Part shown: positions 17,702 to 25,302 of the stretch, one piece after another
Numbering within the stretch: position 1 is the stretch's first letter
Layout: each line of letters begins with the position of its first letter
DNA from: Chitinophagaceae bacterium
GTDB lineage: Bacteria; Bacteroidota; Bacteroidia; Chitinophagales; Chitinophagaceae
Direction: 5' to 3'
Assembly (NCBI GenBank): GCA_016720745.1
Contig: JADKKA010000018.1
Location: forward strand, 868,001 to 932,000
DNA: 64,000 bases
Program-made: the position numbers and the translations under genes
The notes under the pieces: model-generated
Database searches by the model: none
Told to the model about the DNA's origin: nothing
The model's input: only the letters and a program-made list of their open reading frames with translations

Positions 17702-18604
17702 ATGGCAACTAAAAAGAAACCAGCCCCTAAGAAGCCTGCCCGTCCGGCAGGCGGGGCCGCCAAACCCGCCCCCAAAAAAGTGGCCTCTAAAAAGCCGGCC
17801 GCAAAGAAAACTGTGAAAAAATCTGCACCCAAACCCGCCCCGAAAAAGGCAGCCGCCAAACCGGTTGTGAAGCCAGTTGCGAAAAAACCGGCTCCAGCCG
17901 CTAAACCGGTTGCAAAACCTGTTGCGAAAAAACCTGCACCTGTTGTTGCGAAGCCTGCTGCCAAACCGGCTGCGAAACCGGCACCAGCACCCGCTCCGGC
18001 ACCAGTAGTAAAGGCAGAAGTACCGCCGCCACCTCCTGTTAAAAAAGGTGCGGTTGACCCGAAATCCCTTGTCTCTATAAAACCTAAAGTACAACCTGTG
18101 ATAAAGAAAGAACCTCCGAAGCCCTCCAAAGTGGTGATCCCGAAAACAACGACTAAAAGCTCAGTGAAATACGAACCTGAGTTTACCAAATCAATTCTGG
18201 ATGCTCAGCCAGCAATGTATCAGTCTACCGGACCTACCATGCGTTATTCCGATGCCGACCTGACTGAATTCAGAGAAATCATCCAGAAAAAACTGGATGC
18301 CGCTAAAAAAGAACTGGCCTATCTCCAGGGGCTGATTACCCGGAAAGACGAGGGAGGTGATATGGACGAAGCCCGCTACATGACCATGGAAGATGGTAGT
18401 GTGAGCATGGAAAGAGAACAGCTGAGCCAGATGGCCAGCCGCCAGATCACTTTCATCGATCACCTGGAAAAAGCCATGATGCGGATTGAAAACAAAACCT
18501 ATGGCATCTGCCGGGTTACCGGAAAGCTGATCGACAAAGCCAGGCTGCGGGCCGTGCCCCATGCCACGCTGAGTATTGAGGCGAAACAGATGATGAATAA
18601 ATAG
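17702..18604 (+). CDS. TraR/DksA family protein with a Lys/Ala/Pro-rich histone H1-like tail
   Basis: The product has 300 residues. Residues 1 to about 110 are a low-complexity Lys-Pro-Ala region (repeats of AKPVAKKPAP type) resembling histone H1 tails. A proline-rich linker runs to about 150. The C-terminal 140 residues are DksA/TraR-like: a coiled coil (FREIIQKKLDAAKKELAYLQ) and the globular end KTYGICRVTGKLIDKARLRA, VPHATLSIEAK. Of the four zinc Cys of classical DksA only one remains (ICRVTG), so no zinc finger is expected, as in many Bacteroidota homologues. DksA proteins act on RNA polymerase; the tail suggests added nucleic-acid binding, by inference. It lies 5 bases after ileS. A palindrome at 17734-17752 sits inside the tail. 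Confidence 0.85.
   Translation: MATKKKPAPKKPARPAGGAAKPAPKKVASKKPAAKKTVKKSAPKPAPKKAAAKPVVKPVAKKPAPAAKPVAKPVAKKPAPVVAKPAAKPAAKPAPAPAPAPVVKAEVPPPPPVKKGAVDPKSLVSIKPKVQPVIKKEPPKPSKVVIPKTTTKSSVKYEPEFTKSILDAQPAMYQSTGPTMRYSDADLTEFREIIQKKLDAAKKELAYLQGLITRKDEGGDMDEARYMTMEDGSVSMEREQLSQMASRQITFIDHLEKAMMRIENKTYGICRVTGKLIDKARLRAVPHATLSIEAKQMMNK
17734..17752. repeat. Perfect 7-base-arm palindrome in the DksA-like gene
   Basis: GCCTGCCCGTCCGGCAGGC has 7-base arms around CGTCC. It resembles GC-rich palindromes common in Bacteroidota spacers but here encodes part of the Lys/Ala/Pro tail. Confidence 0.45.
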
Positions 18605-18714
18605 GTGTCTGACGGTGTCTGACGTCTCGAAGAGCGTCTGACACTTTAGCTCGTAGAGCGTCTGACACATTAGCTCGAAGAGCGCCTGACACTTTAGCTC
18701 GAAGAGCGTCTGAC
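18605..18714 (+). repeat. 24-base tandem repeat array with small hairpin in each unit
   Basis: Units start at 18636, 18660 and 18684, with a partial unit at 18708 and a degenerate one from 18617. Each has G(T/C)CTGACAC(T/A)TTAGCTC followed by G(A/T)AGAGC. The segment GCTCGAAGAGC forms a 4-base hairpin. Units differ by one or two bases. The array lies directly after the stop codon of the DksA-like gene and before the terminator at 18728. There are no unique spacers, so it is not CRISPR. Confidence 0.75.
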
Positions 18715-18727
18715 AACTAAAAAATAT

Positions 18728-18757
18728 AAAAAAGCCGCTTCACCCGAAGCGGCTTTT
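18728..18757. terminator. Bidirectional terminator between the DksA-like and barrel genes
   Basis: AAAAGCCGCTT and AAGCGGCTTTT arms are present, with A-rich and T-rich flanks on the two sides. It serves the converging genes at 18604 and 18785. Confidence 0.75.
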
Positions 18758-18784
18758 CCTTTCTCAATTATTTATCCCGGCGTC

Positions 18785-19531
18785 TTACTTCTTCTTCCTC
18801 AAAAAAACCTGGAACCCCACTCCCAGAAAGAACCCATGATTCGTAAACTTAGTCGTGGTTTTATTTTTCAGGGTTTCATCAATTGTTCCGTCATTTCCAT
18901 TGTCACGGAGGGTGTTTTTATCAAATTCATTTTTATTATACCCGTAAGTATAGCCGAGGTAAAAATCCAGACCGGCATTTTCACCGACCATTTTGGTAAA
19001 TCCCCCCTGCAGGCTGGCATTGGCAAAGAACCCACCGCTTCCATCTCCTTCATAACTGATTTTATAAGCAGAACTGCCGCTGCCACCATAAAAGAAGCCA
19101 TCCGTTTTCAGACTGCTGATCCCCAGGTTGAAACCGAATTGACCAAAAGGCAGGAGTTTTCCAGAGTTACCCAGATAATGTCTTACAAAAGCACCCAGTC
19201 CGATATTAAAACTGTTGGATTTGTCGCTTTGATACGTAGTTCCGTTCTGCTCATAAGAAACCTTGCTTCCGTATGGATTCAGGTTTAAAGAAGCTCCAAC
19301 GGCTGTGTTTTCCGATAAAAACCACCCTAAACTGGGCGAAATGGAAATATTATGGCTGTTACTCACTGATTTATTAGTCCCTATCTGGTCCACTGAAATA
19401 TCCGAAGACCCGGAATTATAGATAGCCGACCCCAGGGTAGCGCCCACCATCCGGTCGCCTTTGCTGAATTGAGCATTGACGGCTACCCCGCTCAGCAGCG
19501 CCAGGGCCATGAAATAGTACTTTCTAAGCAT
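18785..19531 (-). CDS. Outer-membrane beta-barrel protein
   Basis: The start at 19531 gives MLRKYYFMALALLSGVAVNAQ, a clean signal peptide. The longer frame to 19588 adds an unlikely N-terminus. The 248-residue product has glycine- and aromatic-rich alternating strands (MVGATLGSAIYNSG, SISPSLGWFLSENTAVGASL, FNIGLGAFVRHYLGN, LLPFGQFGFNLG, GLDFYLGYTYGYNKN) and ends GVGFQVFLRKKK. This fits the 8-to-10-stranded outer-membrane protein type with an OmpA/OmpW-like barrel. The ligand and role are unknown. A TATATTTG box on the minus strand lies 22 bases upstream. It is divergent from the collagen-like lipoprotein. Confidence 0.75.
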   Translation of the reverse strand: MLRKYYFMALALLSGVAVNAQFSKGDRMVGATLGSAIYNSGSSDISVDQIGTNKSVSNSHNISISPSLGWFLSENTAVGASLNLNPYGSKVSYEQNGTTYQSDKSNSFNIGLGAFVRHYLGNSGKLLPFGQFGFNLGISSLKTDGFFYGGSGSSAYKISYEGDGSGGFFANASLQGGFTKMVGENAGLDFYLGYTYGYNKNEFDKNTLRDNGNDGTIDETLKNKTTTKFTNHGFFLGVGFQVFLRKKK

Positions 19532-19553
19532 TTTTTGATGTTTAAATGATGGG

Positions 19554-19561
19554 CAAATATA
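19554..19561 (-). promoter_or_regulatory. Putative -7 promoter element (TATATTTG) for the barrel gene
   Basis: It matches TAnnTTTG on the minus strand, 22 bases before the ATG at 19531. Confidence 0.5.
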
Positions 19562-19653
19562 ACCGTTAGAAGGTACCTGTCCACCCATGATTTTTGACAG
19601 GCAGGTATAGTGAATTGATTATTTTTCCTTTACCTTTAAAAACTCTTTGGTGG

Positions 19654-19670
19654 AAAGGGAAATTCCCTTT
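19654..19670. promoter_or_regulatory. Perfect palindrome in a divergent spacer
   Basis: AAAGGGAAATTCCCTTT has 8-base arms around a single base. It lies between two divergent genes, 42 bases before the collagen-like gene. It could be an operator, or a hairpin (T-rich sequence follows on the plus strand) without an upstream plus-strand gene to terminate. Confidence 0.3.
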
Positions 19671-19711
19671 ATTTTTAAACCGAAACTAATTAACAGCCAA
19701 ATCAAACTTTT

Positions 19712-20401
19712 ATGAGAAAGTTCAAACTTCTATCTCTCTTAGCGCTCGCTATAACTTTTTTAGCCGTTAGCTGTACAAAAGAAGGTCCTGAAGGTCCTAC
19801 CGGAGCTACCGGTTCACAAGGTCCTACTGGTAATACAGGTCCTGCTGGTCCAACTGGTCCTGCTGGTCCAACTGGTCCTGCTGGTCCAACTGGTCCTACC
19901 GGTCCGCAAGGTCCTGCCGGAACTGCCAATGTAATTTATTCTGCCTGGGTAAACGAGCCTGCTAACTGGGGTGCTGATACTTTGATGTCATCTATAGGTG
20001 GTAATGCTAAACGCTTTATTGTTGCGGCACCCAGTCTCAGTTCTGCTGTGATTAATCAGGGTGTTGTACTTGCTTATATGAGAAGTCCGATAATTGGTAA
20101 TGGTACGCTGAACTTACCATGGACTTTTGCAATTAATCCAGGTCAATTTGTTCAAGCTGATATAAGGACTGATGTAAACAAAGTCATCTATTTCGTATGG
20201 GTTCCAACGGATGCTGCTGCACCCACTACGTTCGCTGCGATTGGTAGCGCACAATTCCGTTATGTGATCATTCCCGGTGGCGTATCAGGTGGTCGTTTTT
20301 CAGGAAAAGCAGCTGAAATCAAAGGTCAGGTTTACACTGAATCACAGCTGAAAGCCATGTCTTATCAGCAAATCTGTTCTTTGCTTAATATCGCTCAATA
20401 A
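19712..20401 (+). CDS. Collagen-like repeat lipoprotein
   Basis: The product has 229 residues. The signal LLALAITFLAVSC gives a lipidated Cys near residue 21. Residues about 25-71 are Gly-X-Y triplets (GPTGATGSQGPTGNTGPAGP and further copies of GPTGPAGPT), the collagen-like pattern of bacterial surface proteins. The DNA carries near-identical 18-base units here, so copy number may vary. The C-terminal domain (ANVIYSAWVNEPANWGADTL to ESQLKAMSYQQICSLLNIAQ) resembles a globular domain often attached to such repeats, with no named family that I recognise. It is anchored to the outer or inner membrane face and may oligomerise through the triple helix. Confidence 0.82.
   Translation: MRKFKLLSLLALAITFLAVSCTKEGPEGPTGATGSQGPTGNTGPAGPTGPAGPTGPAGPTGPTGPQGPAGTANVIYSAWVNEPANWGADTLMSSIGGNAKRFIVAAPSLSSAVINQGVVLAYMRSPIIGNGTLNLPWTFAINPGQFVQADIRTDVNKVIYFVWVPTDAAAPTTFAAIGSAQFRYVIIPGGVSGGRFSGKAAEIKGQVYTESQLKAMSYQQICSLLNIAQ
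19836..19906 (+). repeat. 18-base tandem repeats encoding Gly-X-Y triplets
   Basis: GGTCCTGCTGGTCCAACT recurs in direct succession with few changes, coding GPAGPT. Such identical units can expand or contract by slippage. Confidence 0.6.
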
Positions 20402-20420
20402 TTTTTTGATAGCATATTTA

Positions 20421-20448
20421 AAGCCGTTCCTTTCAGGAGCGGCTTTTT
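20421..20448 (+). terminator. Rho-independent terminator after the collagen-like gene
   Basis: GCCGTTCC / GGAGCGGC arms surround TTTCA, followed by TTTTT. Confidence 0.7.
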
Positions 20449-20485
20449 CATTTCTGACTTACCTTGTGCCGATAAAAAGATTGTC

Positions 20486-21826
20486 ATGAAAAAACTATTC
20501 TTCTTCGCAGCCTTATTTTTTCTGACTGTAACAGGAAATACACAGGCCCGGATCATCTCAGGTCCCATGCTTGGACCCGTTGAACTCAGAGATGCCAAAA
20601 TATGGGTGGAAGTATCATCAGATGTGAAATCGGCAGCGATTCAATATAATAAGAAAGGAAGTACAAGCTCAAAAACGGTGACCTATAAAGGCACGCTGGG
20701 AAATGAATTTAACCCGATCCAGTTTACCATTGGCGGATTGGATTTTAATACCACGTACCAGTATAAAGTACTGATCAACGGAAAAGCATCCGGCAGTACG
20801 GCAGAATTTACCACCAAGGATCTCTGGCAATGGCGGAAACCCGCTCCTGATTTCAGTTTTTTAACAGGATCCTGTTCCTATTTCAATGAACCTGTATTTG
20901 ACCGGCCGGGTACTCCCTACGGAAAAGATTCTTCCATTTTTGAACCCATGGCCAAAGAAAAAGCCGCGTTTATGCTTTGGCTGGGCGATGCCTGGTACAC
21001 CAGGGATGTAGATTATTACAGCGATTGGGGATTGAACTATCGTGCCAGTCATGACCGGGCTATTCCAGTATTACAACCTTTTTTGCGCGCCATGCCGCAG
21101 TTTGGCATCTGGGATGATCATGACTATGGCCCGAATGATATCGGGAAGAATTATATCCTGAAAGAAACCAGTCGCGAGATCTGGAAAAAATACTGGTGCA
21201 ATCCTTCTTATGGAGAAAATGGTCAGGGCACTTATACCATGACCACCTGGGGAGATGCTGATATCTTTTTAACAGATGATCGCTGGTGGCGCAGTGCAGA
21301 CAGGATGAAAGATTCTGTAAATGGATTCCCTAACCCTGAAAAGGAATTACTGGGGCAGCAACAAATGGAATGGCTGAAAAATTCTTTGTTGTACAGTACT
21401 GCCACATTCAAAATTATTGTCCTCGGCAGCCAGGTGCTGAACCCGGTTTCTCCCTATGATAAATGGCATGATTTTCCGGCAGAGTATGAGGATTTCATGA
21501 ATTTCCTGAAAGAATACAAAATCAATGGCGTGGTATTTCTTACCGGCGACCGGCATCACAGTGAGATCATTAAAGTAGACCGGCCAGGTACTTATTCTTT
21601 ATATGATATTACCGTGTCACCCCTCACTTCGGGTACGCATAGTTTTGGAGGTCCTGAAAAAAACAACCCCTACCGGGTACTCGGCATTGATCAGTTACAG
21701 AACTATGGAAAGTTTTCTTTCAGCGGCCCCCGCAATGACCGCAAACTGACGGTGGATTATTTTGGTCTCAAAGGAGAAAAACTGGGCAGCTGGTCCGTTT
21801 CAGAAAAAGCTTTAAAAACACCATAA
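20486..21826 (+). CDS. PhoD-like alkaline phosphatase / phosphodiesterase family protein
   Basis: This 446-residue exported protein has a signal peptide ending GNTQA. An N-terminal fibronectin-like domain follows (about 22-115, PVELRDAKIWVEVSSDVKSA). The metallophosphatase domain is of the PhoD type: GSCSYFNEP, LWLGDAWYTRDVDYYS, FGIWDDHDYGPND and VVFLTGDRHHSEI supply the metal-binding Asp, Asn and His residues. PhoD enzymes use calcium and iron to hydrolyse phosphodiesters and monoesters outside the cell. The substrate here is unknown. Two small genes follow after 10 and 8 bases, so the three probably form one operon. Confidence 0.9.
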   Translation: MKKLFFFAALFFLTVTGNTQARIISGPMLGPVELRDAKIWVEVSSDVKSAAIQYNKKGSTSSKTVTYKGTLGNEFNPIQFTIGGLDFNTTYQYKVLINGKASGSTAEFTTKDLWQWRKPAPDFSFLTGSCSYFNEPVFDRPGTPYGKDSSIFEPMAKEKAAFMLWLGDAWYTRDVDYYSDWGLNYRASHDRAIPVLQPFLRAMPQFGIWDDHDYGPNDIGKNYILKETSREIWKKYWCNPSYGENGQGTYTMTTWGDADIFLTDDRWWRSADRMKDSVNGFPNPEKELLGQQQMEWLKNSLLYSTATFKIIVLGSQVLNPVSPYDKWHDFPAEYEDFMNFLKEYKINGVVFLTGDRHHSEIIKVDRPGTYSLYDITVSPLTSGTHSFGGPEKNNPYRVLGIDQLQNYGKFSFSGPRNDRKLTVDYFGLKGEKLGSWSVSEKALKTP

Positions 21827-21836
21827 TTTTCAGCAC

Positions 21837-22457
21837 ATGAAAAAAATCACCCTCCTCCTCCTGCTTTCCGCAAGTTTACTTGCCTGCAAGGATCAAAAAA
21901 AGGAAAAAGAAACAGCGCCACAAGAACCGGTGGAAACTGCAACTGCCGTTCCATTTGCGGAAGATTCTGCAGCCATCCGCAATGTGATCATGGATTTCTA
22001 CAAGTGGTATACGGCGAATTATGAAAAGCTGATGGATTTTAAGTTATACGATGGCGTCAAAAAACCGGATATGCCTCCCTATCAGATTAAATGGGATGCA
22101 GTAGATAAATACCATGCTTATATCCGGGAAAAAGTACCACAATTGGGAGAAGCATTCCTGGCCAGACAGAAAAAGTTCTTCCAGGAATGTGATTCTGCAT
22201 TCAAGGTAGATCTGGAAGGAGAATTGCCTTATGGATTCGATTATGACTGGTATACCAATAGCCAGGAGGATCCCTCTTATTTATTGGAAGGACTGCAGGC
22301 ATCCAACAACTGGGTGATCCAGGTGAAAAATGAGGAAGCCACGGTTGAAATCGGTGCACCTGAAAACAAAAACTATGCATCGGGTTCCCTTTTAATATTT
22401 GTTGGATTGAAAAAAGAGAACGGTCAGTGGAAGATGGCACAAATCGGTAATGACTAA
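21837..22457 (+). CDS. DUF3828-like lipoprotein
   Basis: The product has 206 residues. The lipobox in LLLLLSASLLAC (Cys near residue 17) is followed by a charged, Glu/Lys-rich linker. The domain AAIRNVIMDFYKWYTANYEK to LIFVGLKKENGQWKMAQIGN has the fold pattern of DUF3828 (NTF2-like) exported proteins. The function is unknown. It lies 10 bases after the PhoD gene and 8 before the YcxB-like gene, suggesting co-expression. Confidence 0.65.
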   Translation: MKKITLLLLLSASLLACKDQKKEKETAPQEPVETATAVPFAEDSAAIRNVIMDFYKWYTANYEKLMDFKLYDGVKKPDMPPYQIKWDAVDKYHAYIREKVPQLGEAFLARQKKFFQECDSAFKVDLEGELPYGFDYDWYTNSQEDPSYLLEGLQASNNWVIQVKNEEATVEIGAPENKNYASGSLLIFVGLKKENGQWKMAQIGND

Positions 22458-22465
22458 ATCAGTGT

Positions 22466-22945
22466 ATGACGATACAATTCGGATACGAAAAGCCTAAAGT
22501 ATTACAGGCCCTCCGTTATCACTTTATCAGCCGCCCGGAAATCAGGATCATGCTGATCCTGGTGAATGTATTTGCCCTCTTATCCATCCTGCTATATGCT
22601 TTGAAAAAAGTGGGCCCCATGGCATTCCTGATCGGCTCTTTTTTATGGATCGTGCTGATGATCAGTTTCTGGTTCCTGCTCCCGGCCCTGGTGTACCGGA
22701 GAGCTGTAACTTTTAAACATTCCTTCAGTATGGATTTTGATGAAGCGGGGTTTACTTTAAGACATGACAGGGGACAAAAAAACTGGGGCTGGTCCGCCTT
22801 ATCTCACTATGTGGAAAGCCCGCATTTTTTTCATTTGTATTACGATACCCGTTCCTTCTTCCTGGTACCCAAAAGTGGTTGCCGGGATTCGGATGAAGTG
22901 CATGAATTGCGGATGCTGATAAAAAGCAAGGTAAAAAAAGGATGA
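22466..22945 (+). CDS. YcxB-like membrane protein
   Basis: The product has 159 residues. Two adjacent membrane segments lie at about residues 28-45 (IMLILVNVFALLSILLY) and 50-72 (AFLIGSFLWIVLMISFWFLL). A soluble C-terminal half follows with the YcxB-type pattern (SMDFDEAGFTLRHDRGQKNWGWSALSHYVE, FFLVPKSGC). The family has no established function. It is the third gene of the phosphatase operon and is convergent with the GNAT gene 3 bases beyond its stop. Confidence 0.7.
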   Translation: MTIQFGYEKPKVLQALRYHFISRPEIRIMLILVNVFALLSILLYALKKVGPMAFLIGSFLWIVLMISFWFLLPALVYRRAVTFKHSFSMDFDEAGFTLRHDRGQKNWGWSALSHYVESPHFFHLYYDTRSFFLVPKSGCRDSDEVHELRMLIKSKVKKG

Positions 22946-22948
22946 GGG

Positions 22949-23377
22949 TCAGAGATCTTTTTCCATGACATAGTGCGGGATGGTCACTTCGGTAAATTCT
23001 TCTCCGGCGACCCGGTAGCCCATCTTTTCATAAAAACCAATTGCATTCTTCCGGGCATGCATGGAGAGGGTTTTATAGCCGCGGTCCCGGGCGATATTTT
23101 CTGCAAAGCTCATCAAAGCCCGGCCAATCCCTTTGCCCTGTAAATCGTTTAGGACAGCCATTTGGCGAAGCCTGACCGTCTCCCGGTTTTCTTCCACCAG
23201 CATACAACAGCCCAGCATCTGCTCTTCTTCAAAAGCCCCGATCAGCATATTATCCCTTTCTGTTTCCAGTTCACCTGAGTCAAAACCCAAACCCAGGGGT
23301 CTGCGCAGAATCTCTTCCCGCAGTTTGATCATCTGCTGGTACTCTGGGGAACCATGGTCAATAATTTTCAGTGCCAT
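22949..23377 (-). CDS. GNAT family N-acetyltransferase
   Basis: The product has 142 residues with the acetyl-CoA binding motif A in LRQMAVLNDLQGKGIGRALM (Q-x-x-G-x-G/A type). The later segments YKTLSMHARKNAIGFYEKMGY and EVTIPHYVMEKDL match the ElaA/YjcF-like GNAT group with a full single domain. It transfers an acetyl group from acetyl-CoA to an unknown amine substrate. The ATG at 23377 begins MALKIIDHGSPEYQQMIKLR. The stop lies 3 bases from the stop of the opposite gene. Confidence 0.88.
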   Translation of the reverse strand: MALKIIDHGSPEYQQMIKLREEILRRPLGLGFDSGELETERDNMLIGAFEEEQMLGCCMLVEENRETVRLRQMAVLNDLQGKGIGRALMSFAENIARDRGYKTLSMHARKNAIGFYEKMGYRVAGEEFTEVTIPHYVMEKDL

Positions 23378-23580
23378 AACCGGGGTATTCTGTTTCTGTA
23401 AGCCGTACTCGGGAGGAGTAGTATGGACAAATTACAAAGATCCGGCAATACTGCCAACGGTATCCGGGGATATTTTGAAAAGATCGGGTCCCCAAAAAAG
23501 GGCTTTAGGCTTTAGTTTTCAGCCAGTTGGCCTAAATATGGAAAAATGGACGATAAAGATGGTGATTAGATCAAAAAGTA

Positions 23581-23588
23581 TATTTTTG
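23581..23588 (+). promoter_or_regulatory. Putative -7 promoter element (TATTTTTG) for acpP
   Basis: It matches TAnnTTTG, 26 bases before the acpP ATG. Confidence 0.45.
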
Positions 23589-23614
23589 CACCCTATAAAC
23601 AAAACTTTAAGAAC

Positions 23615-23851
23615 ATGTCAGACATTTCATCAAGAGTTAAGAAAATCATCGTTGATAAACTGGGTGTAGATGAGGCCGAAGTTACCAACGAAGCATCTTT
23701 TACCAACGACCTGGGTGCCGATTCTCTGGACACAGTAGAACTGATTATGGAATTCGAAAAAGAATTCAATATCTCCATTCCGGATGAGCAGGCAGAGACC
23801 ATCACCACAGTTGGCCAGGCTGTGTCTTATCTCGAAGAACACGCGAAGTAA
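23615..23851 (+). CDS. acpP: Acyl carrier protein
   Basis: This 78-residue acidic protein carries the fatty-acyl chain in type II fatty acid synthesis. The phosphopantetheine attachment motif is DLGADSLDTVELIM with the modified Ser at position 37. Flanking helices are typical (SRVKKIIVDKLGVDEAEV, FNISIPDEQAETITTVGQA). It has its own promoter box and a strong terminator, and is followed by fabF and rnc, the usual Bacteroidota order. Confidence 0.97.
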   Translation: MSDISSRVKKIIVDKLGVDEAEVTNEASFTNDLGADSLDTVELIMEFEKEFNISIPDEQAETITTVGQAVSYLEEHAK

Positions 23852-23905
23852 TTCCTGATTGTTCTGCACTGGCAGAACCTGCAGGAAAAGCACTCATAAT
23901 ATCTT

Positions 23906-23946
23906 ACCGCCTTCTGACTGTTTGAACAGGGAAGGCGGTTTCTTTT
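23906..23946 (+). terminator. Rho-independent terminator after acpP
   Basis: ACCGCCTTC / GAAGGCGGT form a 9-base stem, followed by TTCTTTT. Confidence 0.75.
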
Positions 23947-23973
23947 CTGATGACGGTTTACAAAGGCAGATTG

Positions 23974-23981
23974 TATATTTG
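23974..23981 (+). promoter_or_regulatory. Putative -7 promoter element (TATATTTG) for fabF
   Basis: It matches TAnnTTTG, 20 bases before the fabF ATG. Confidence 0.5.
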
Positions 23982-24001
23982 ACGAACTATATGTAAAGTC
24001 T

Positions 24002-25255
24002 ATGGAATTAAAAAGGGTAGTAGTAACAGGAATGGGGGCCATCACCCCGCTTGGAAATACCGTTGATGAATACTGGAATAACCTCATTGCCGGTGTTTCG
24101 GGAGCCGATATGATCACCCTTTTTGATGCGTCCAAATTCAGGACCAAATTTGCCTGTGAGGTCAAGGGGTTTGATGCCACACAATATCTCGACAGGAAAG
24201 AGGCCCGCAAGATTGACCGCTTTACCCAGTTTGCACTGGTAGTGAGCGATCAGGCCATGGCTGATGCCGGATTGAACAAAGACAATATCAACCCCGACAG
24301 GGTAGGAGTGGTTTTTGCCAGTGGTATCGGCGGACTGATTACTTTCCAGCATGAAGTCACTGATTTTGCCAGGGGTGACGGAACTCCCCGTTTCAACCCG
24401 TTCTTTATTCCCAAGATGATCCTGGATATTGCAGCCGGCCAAATCAGTATGCGGCACAATCTCCGCGGTCCCAATTTTGCCGTGGTCAGCGCCTGTGCCA
24501 GCAGTACCAATGCTATCATGGAAGCCTTTAACCTGATTAGACTGAACAAAGCCAGTGTGATCCTCACCGGAGGAAGCGAAGCCGTGATCAGTGAAGCCGG
24601 TGTGGGTGGATTTAATGCCATGAAGGCCATGAGTGAAAGAAATGATGACCCCAAAACAGCCAGCCGCCCCTACGATAAAGACCGGGACGGATTTGTAATG
24701 GGAGAAGCCGCCGGGATGCTGGTACTGGAAGAACTGGAACATGCCAAAGCAAGAGGAGCAAAAATCTACTGCGAAATCGCCGGAGGCGGTGCCACGGCAG
24801 ATGCCCATCATATCACCGCCCCACACCCCGAAGGACTCGGTGCCAGAAACGTAATGCTGGTAGCACTTGAGGATGCGGGTATGAATGCAGACGAAATCGA
24901 TTATATCAATACACATGGTACGTCTACCCCCATTGGTGATGGGGCAGAAGTAAAAGCTATTACCCATGTATTTGGTGAACATGCTTACAAGCTTAATATC
25001 AGTGCCACCAAGTCCATGACCGGTCATTGCCTGGGCGCCGCCGGTGTAATTGAGGCCATTGCCGGTATTAAGGCCGTGATGCACGATATCATTCCGCCAA
25101 CGATCAATCATTTTACAGATGATCCGCAACTGGAACCCGGACTGAACTTTACTTTTAACAAAGCACAGCAGCGACAAGTCAGGGCCGCCCTGAGCAATAC
25201 TTTTGGCTTTGGAGGGCATAATGCCTGCGTAATCGTAAAGAAGTACAACGGTTAA
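24002..25255 (+). CDS. fabF: Beta-ketoacyl-[ACP] synthase II
   Basis: The product has 417 residues, the usual KAS II length. It condenses malonyl-ACP with acyl-ACP in fatty acid elongation. The catalytic Cys is in AVVSACASSTNAI (near 164), the His residues in YINTHGTSTPIGD (near 304) and SMTGHCLGAAG (near 341), and FGFGGHN is near the C-terminus. It starts MELKRVVVTGMGAITPLGNT. It follows acpP after a terminator and promoter and precedes rnc by 47 bases. A 424-codon open frame on the opposite strand is a shadow of its codon bias. Confidence 0.97.
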   Translation: MELKRVVVTGMGAITPLGNTVDEYWNNLIAGVSGADMITLFDASKFRTKFACEVKGFDATQYLDRKEARKIDRFTQFALVVSDQAMADAGLNKDNINPDRVGVVFASGIGGLITFQHEVTDFARGDGTPRFNPFFIPKMILDIAAGQISMRHNLRGPNFAVVSACASSTNAIMEAFNLIRLNKASVILTGGSEAVISEAGVGGFNAMKAMSERNDDPKTASRPYDKDRDGFVMGEAAGMLVLEELEHAKARGAKIYCEIAGGGATADAHHITAPHPEGLGARNVMLVALEDAGMNADEIDYINTHGTSTPIGDGAEVKAITHVFGEHAYKLNISATKSMTGHCLGAAGVIEAIAGIKAVMHDIIPPTINHFTDDPQLEPGLNFTFNKAQQRQVRAALSNTFGFGGHNACVIVKKYNG

Positions 25256-25302
25256 GGAACCGGTAAACAGCAATTTCAACAATTCTTCGTAGCTTAAAGC
25301 CC

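Noticed and set aside
17564..18189. Long minus-strand frames opposite the DksA-like gene (Phe/Gly- and Arg/Phe-rich)
   Set aside because: They mirror the Lys/Pro/Ala repeats of the plus-strand gene. Composition is extreme and no start or domain is supported.
18605..18714. Tandem array considered as CRISPR
   Set aside because: Units are contiguous with no unique spacers and no cas genes nearby.
19836..19906. Regular repeats considered as CRISPR or direct-repeat origin
   Set aside because: They encode Gly-X-Y triplets inside a clean reading frame.
24008..25282. A 424-codon open frame on the strand opposite fabF
   Set aside because: It is the antisense of a clear fabF. The translation has no motif, and codon bias of fabF explains its openness.
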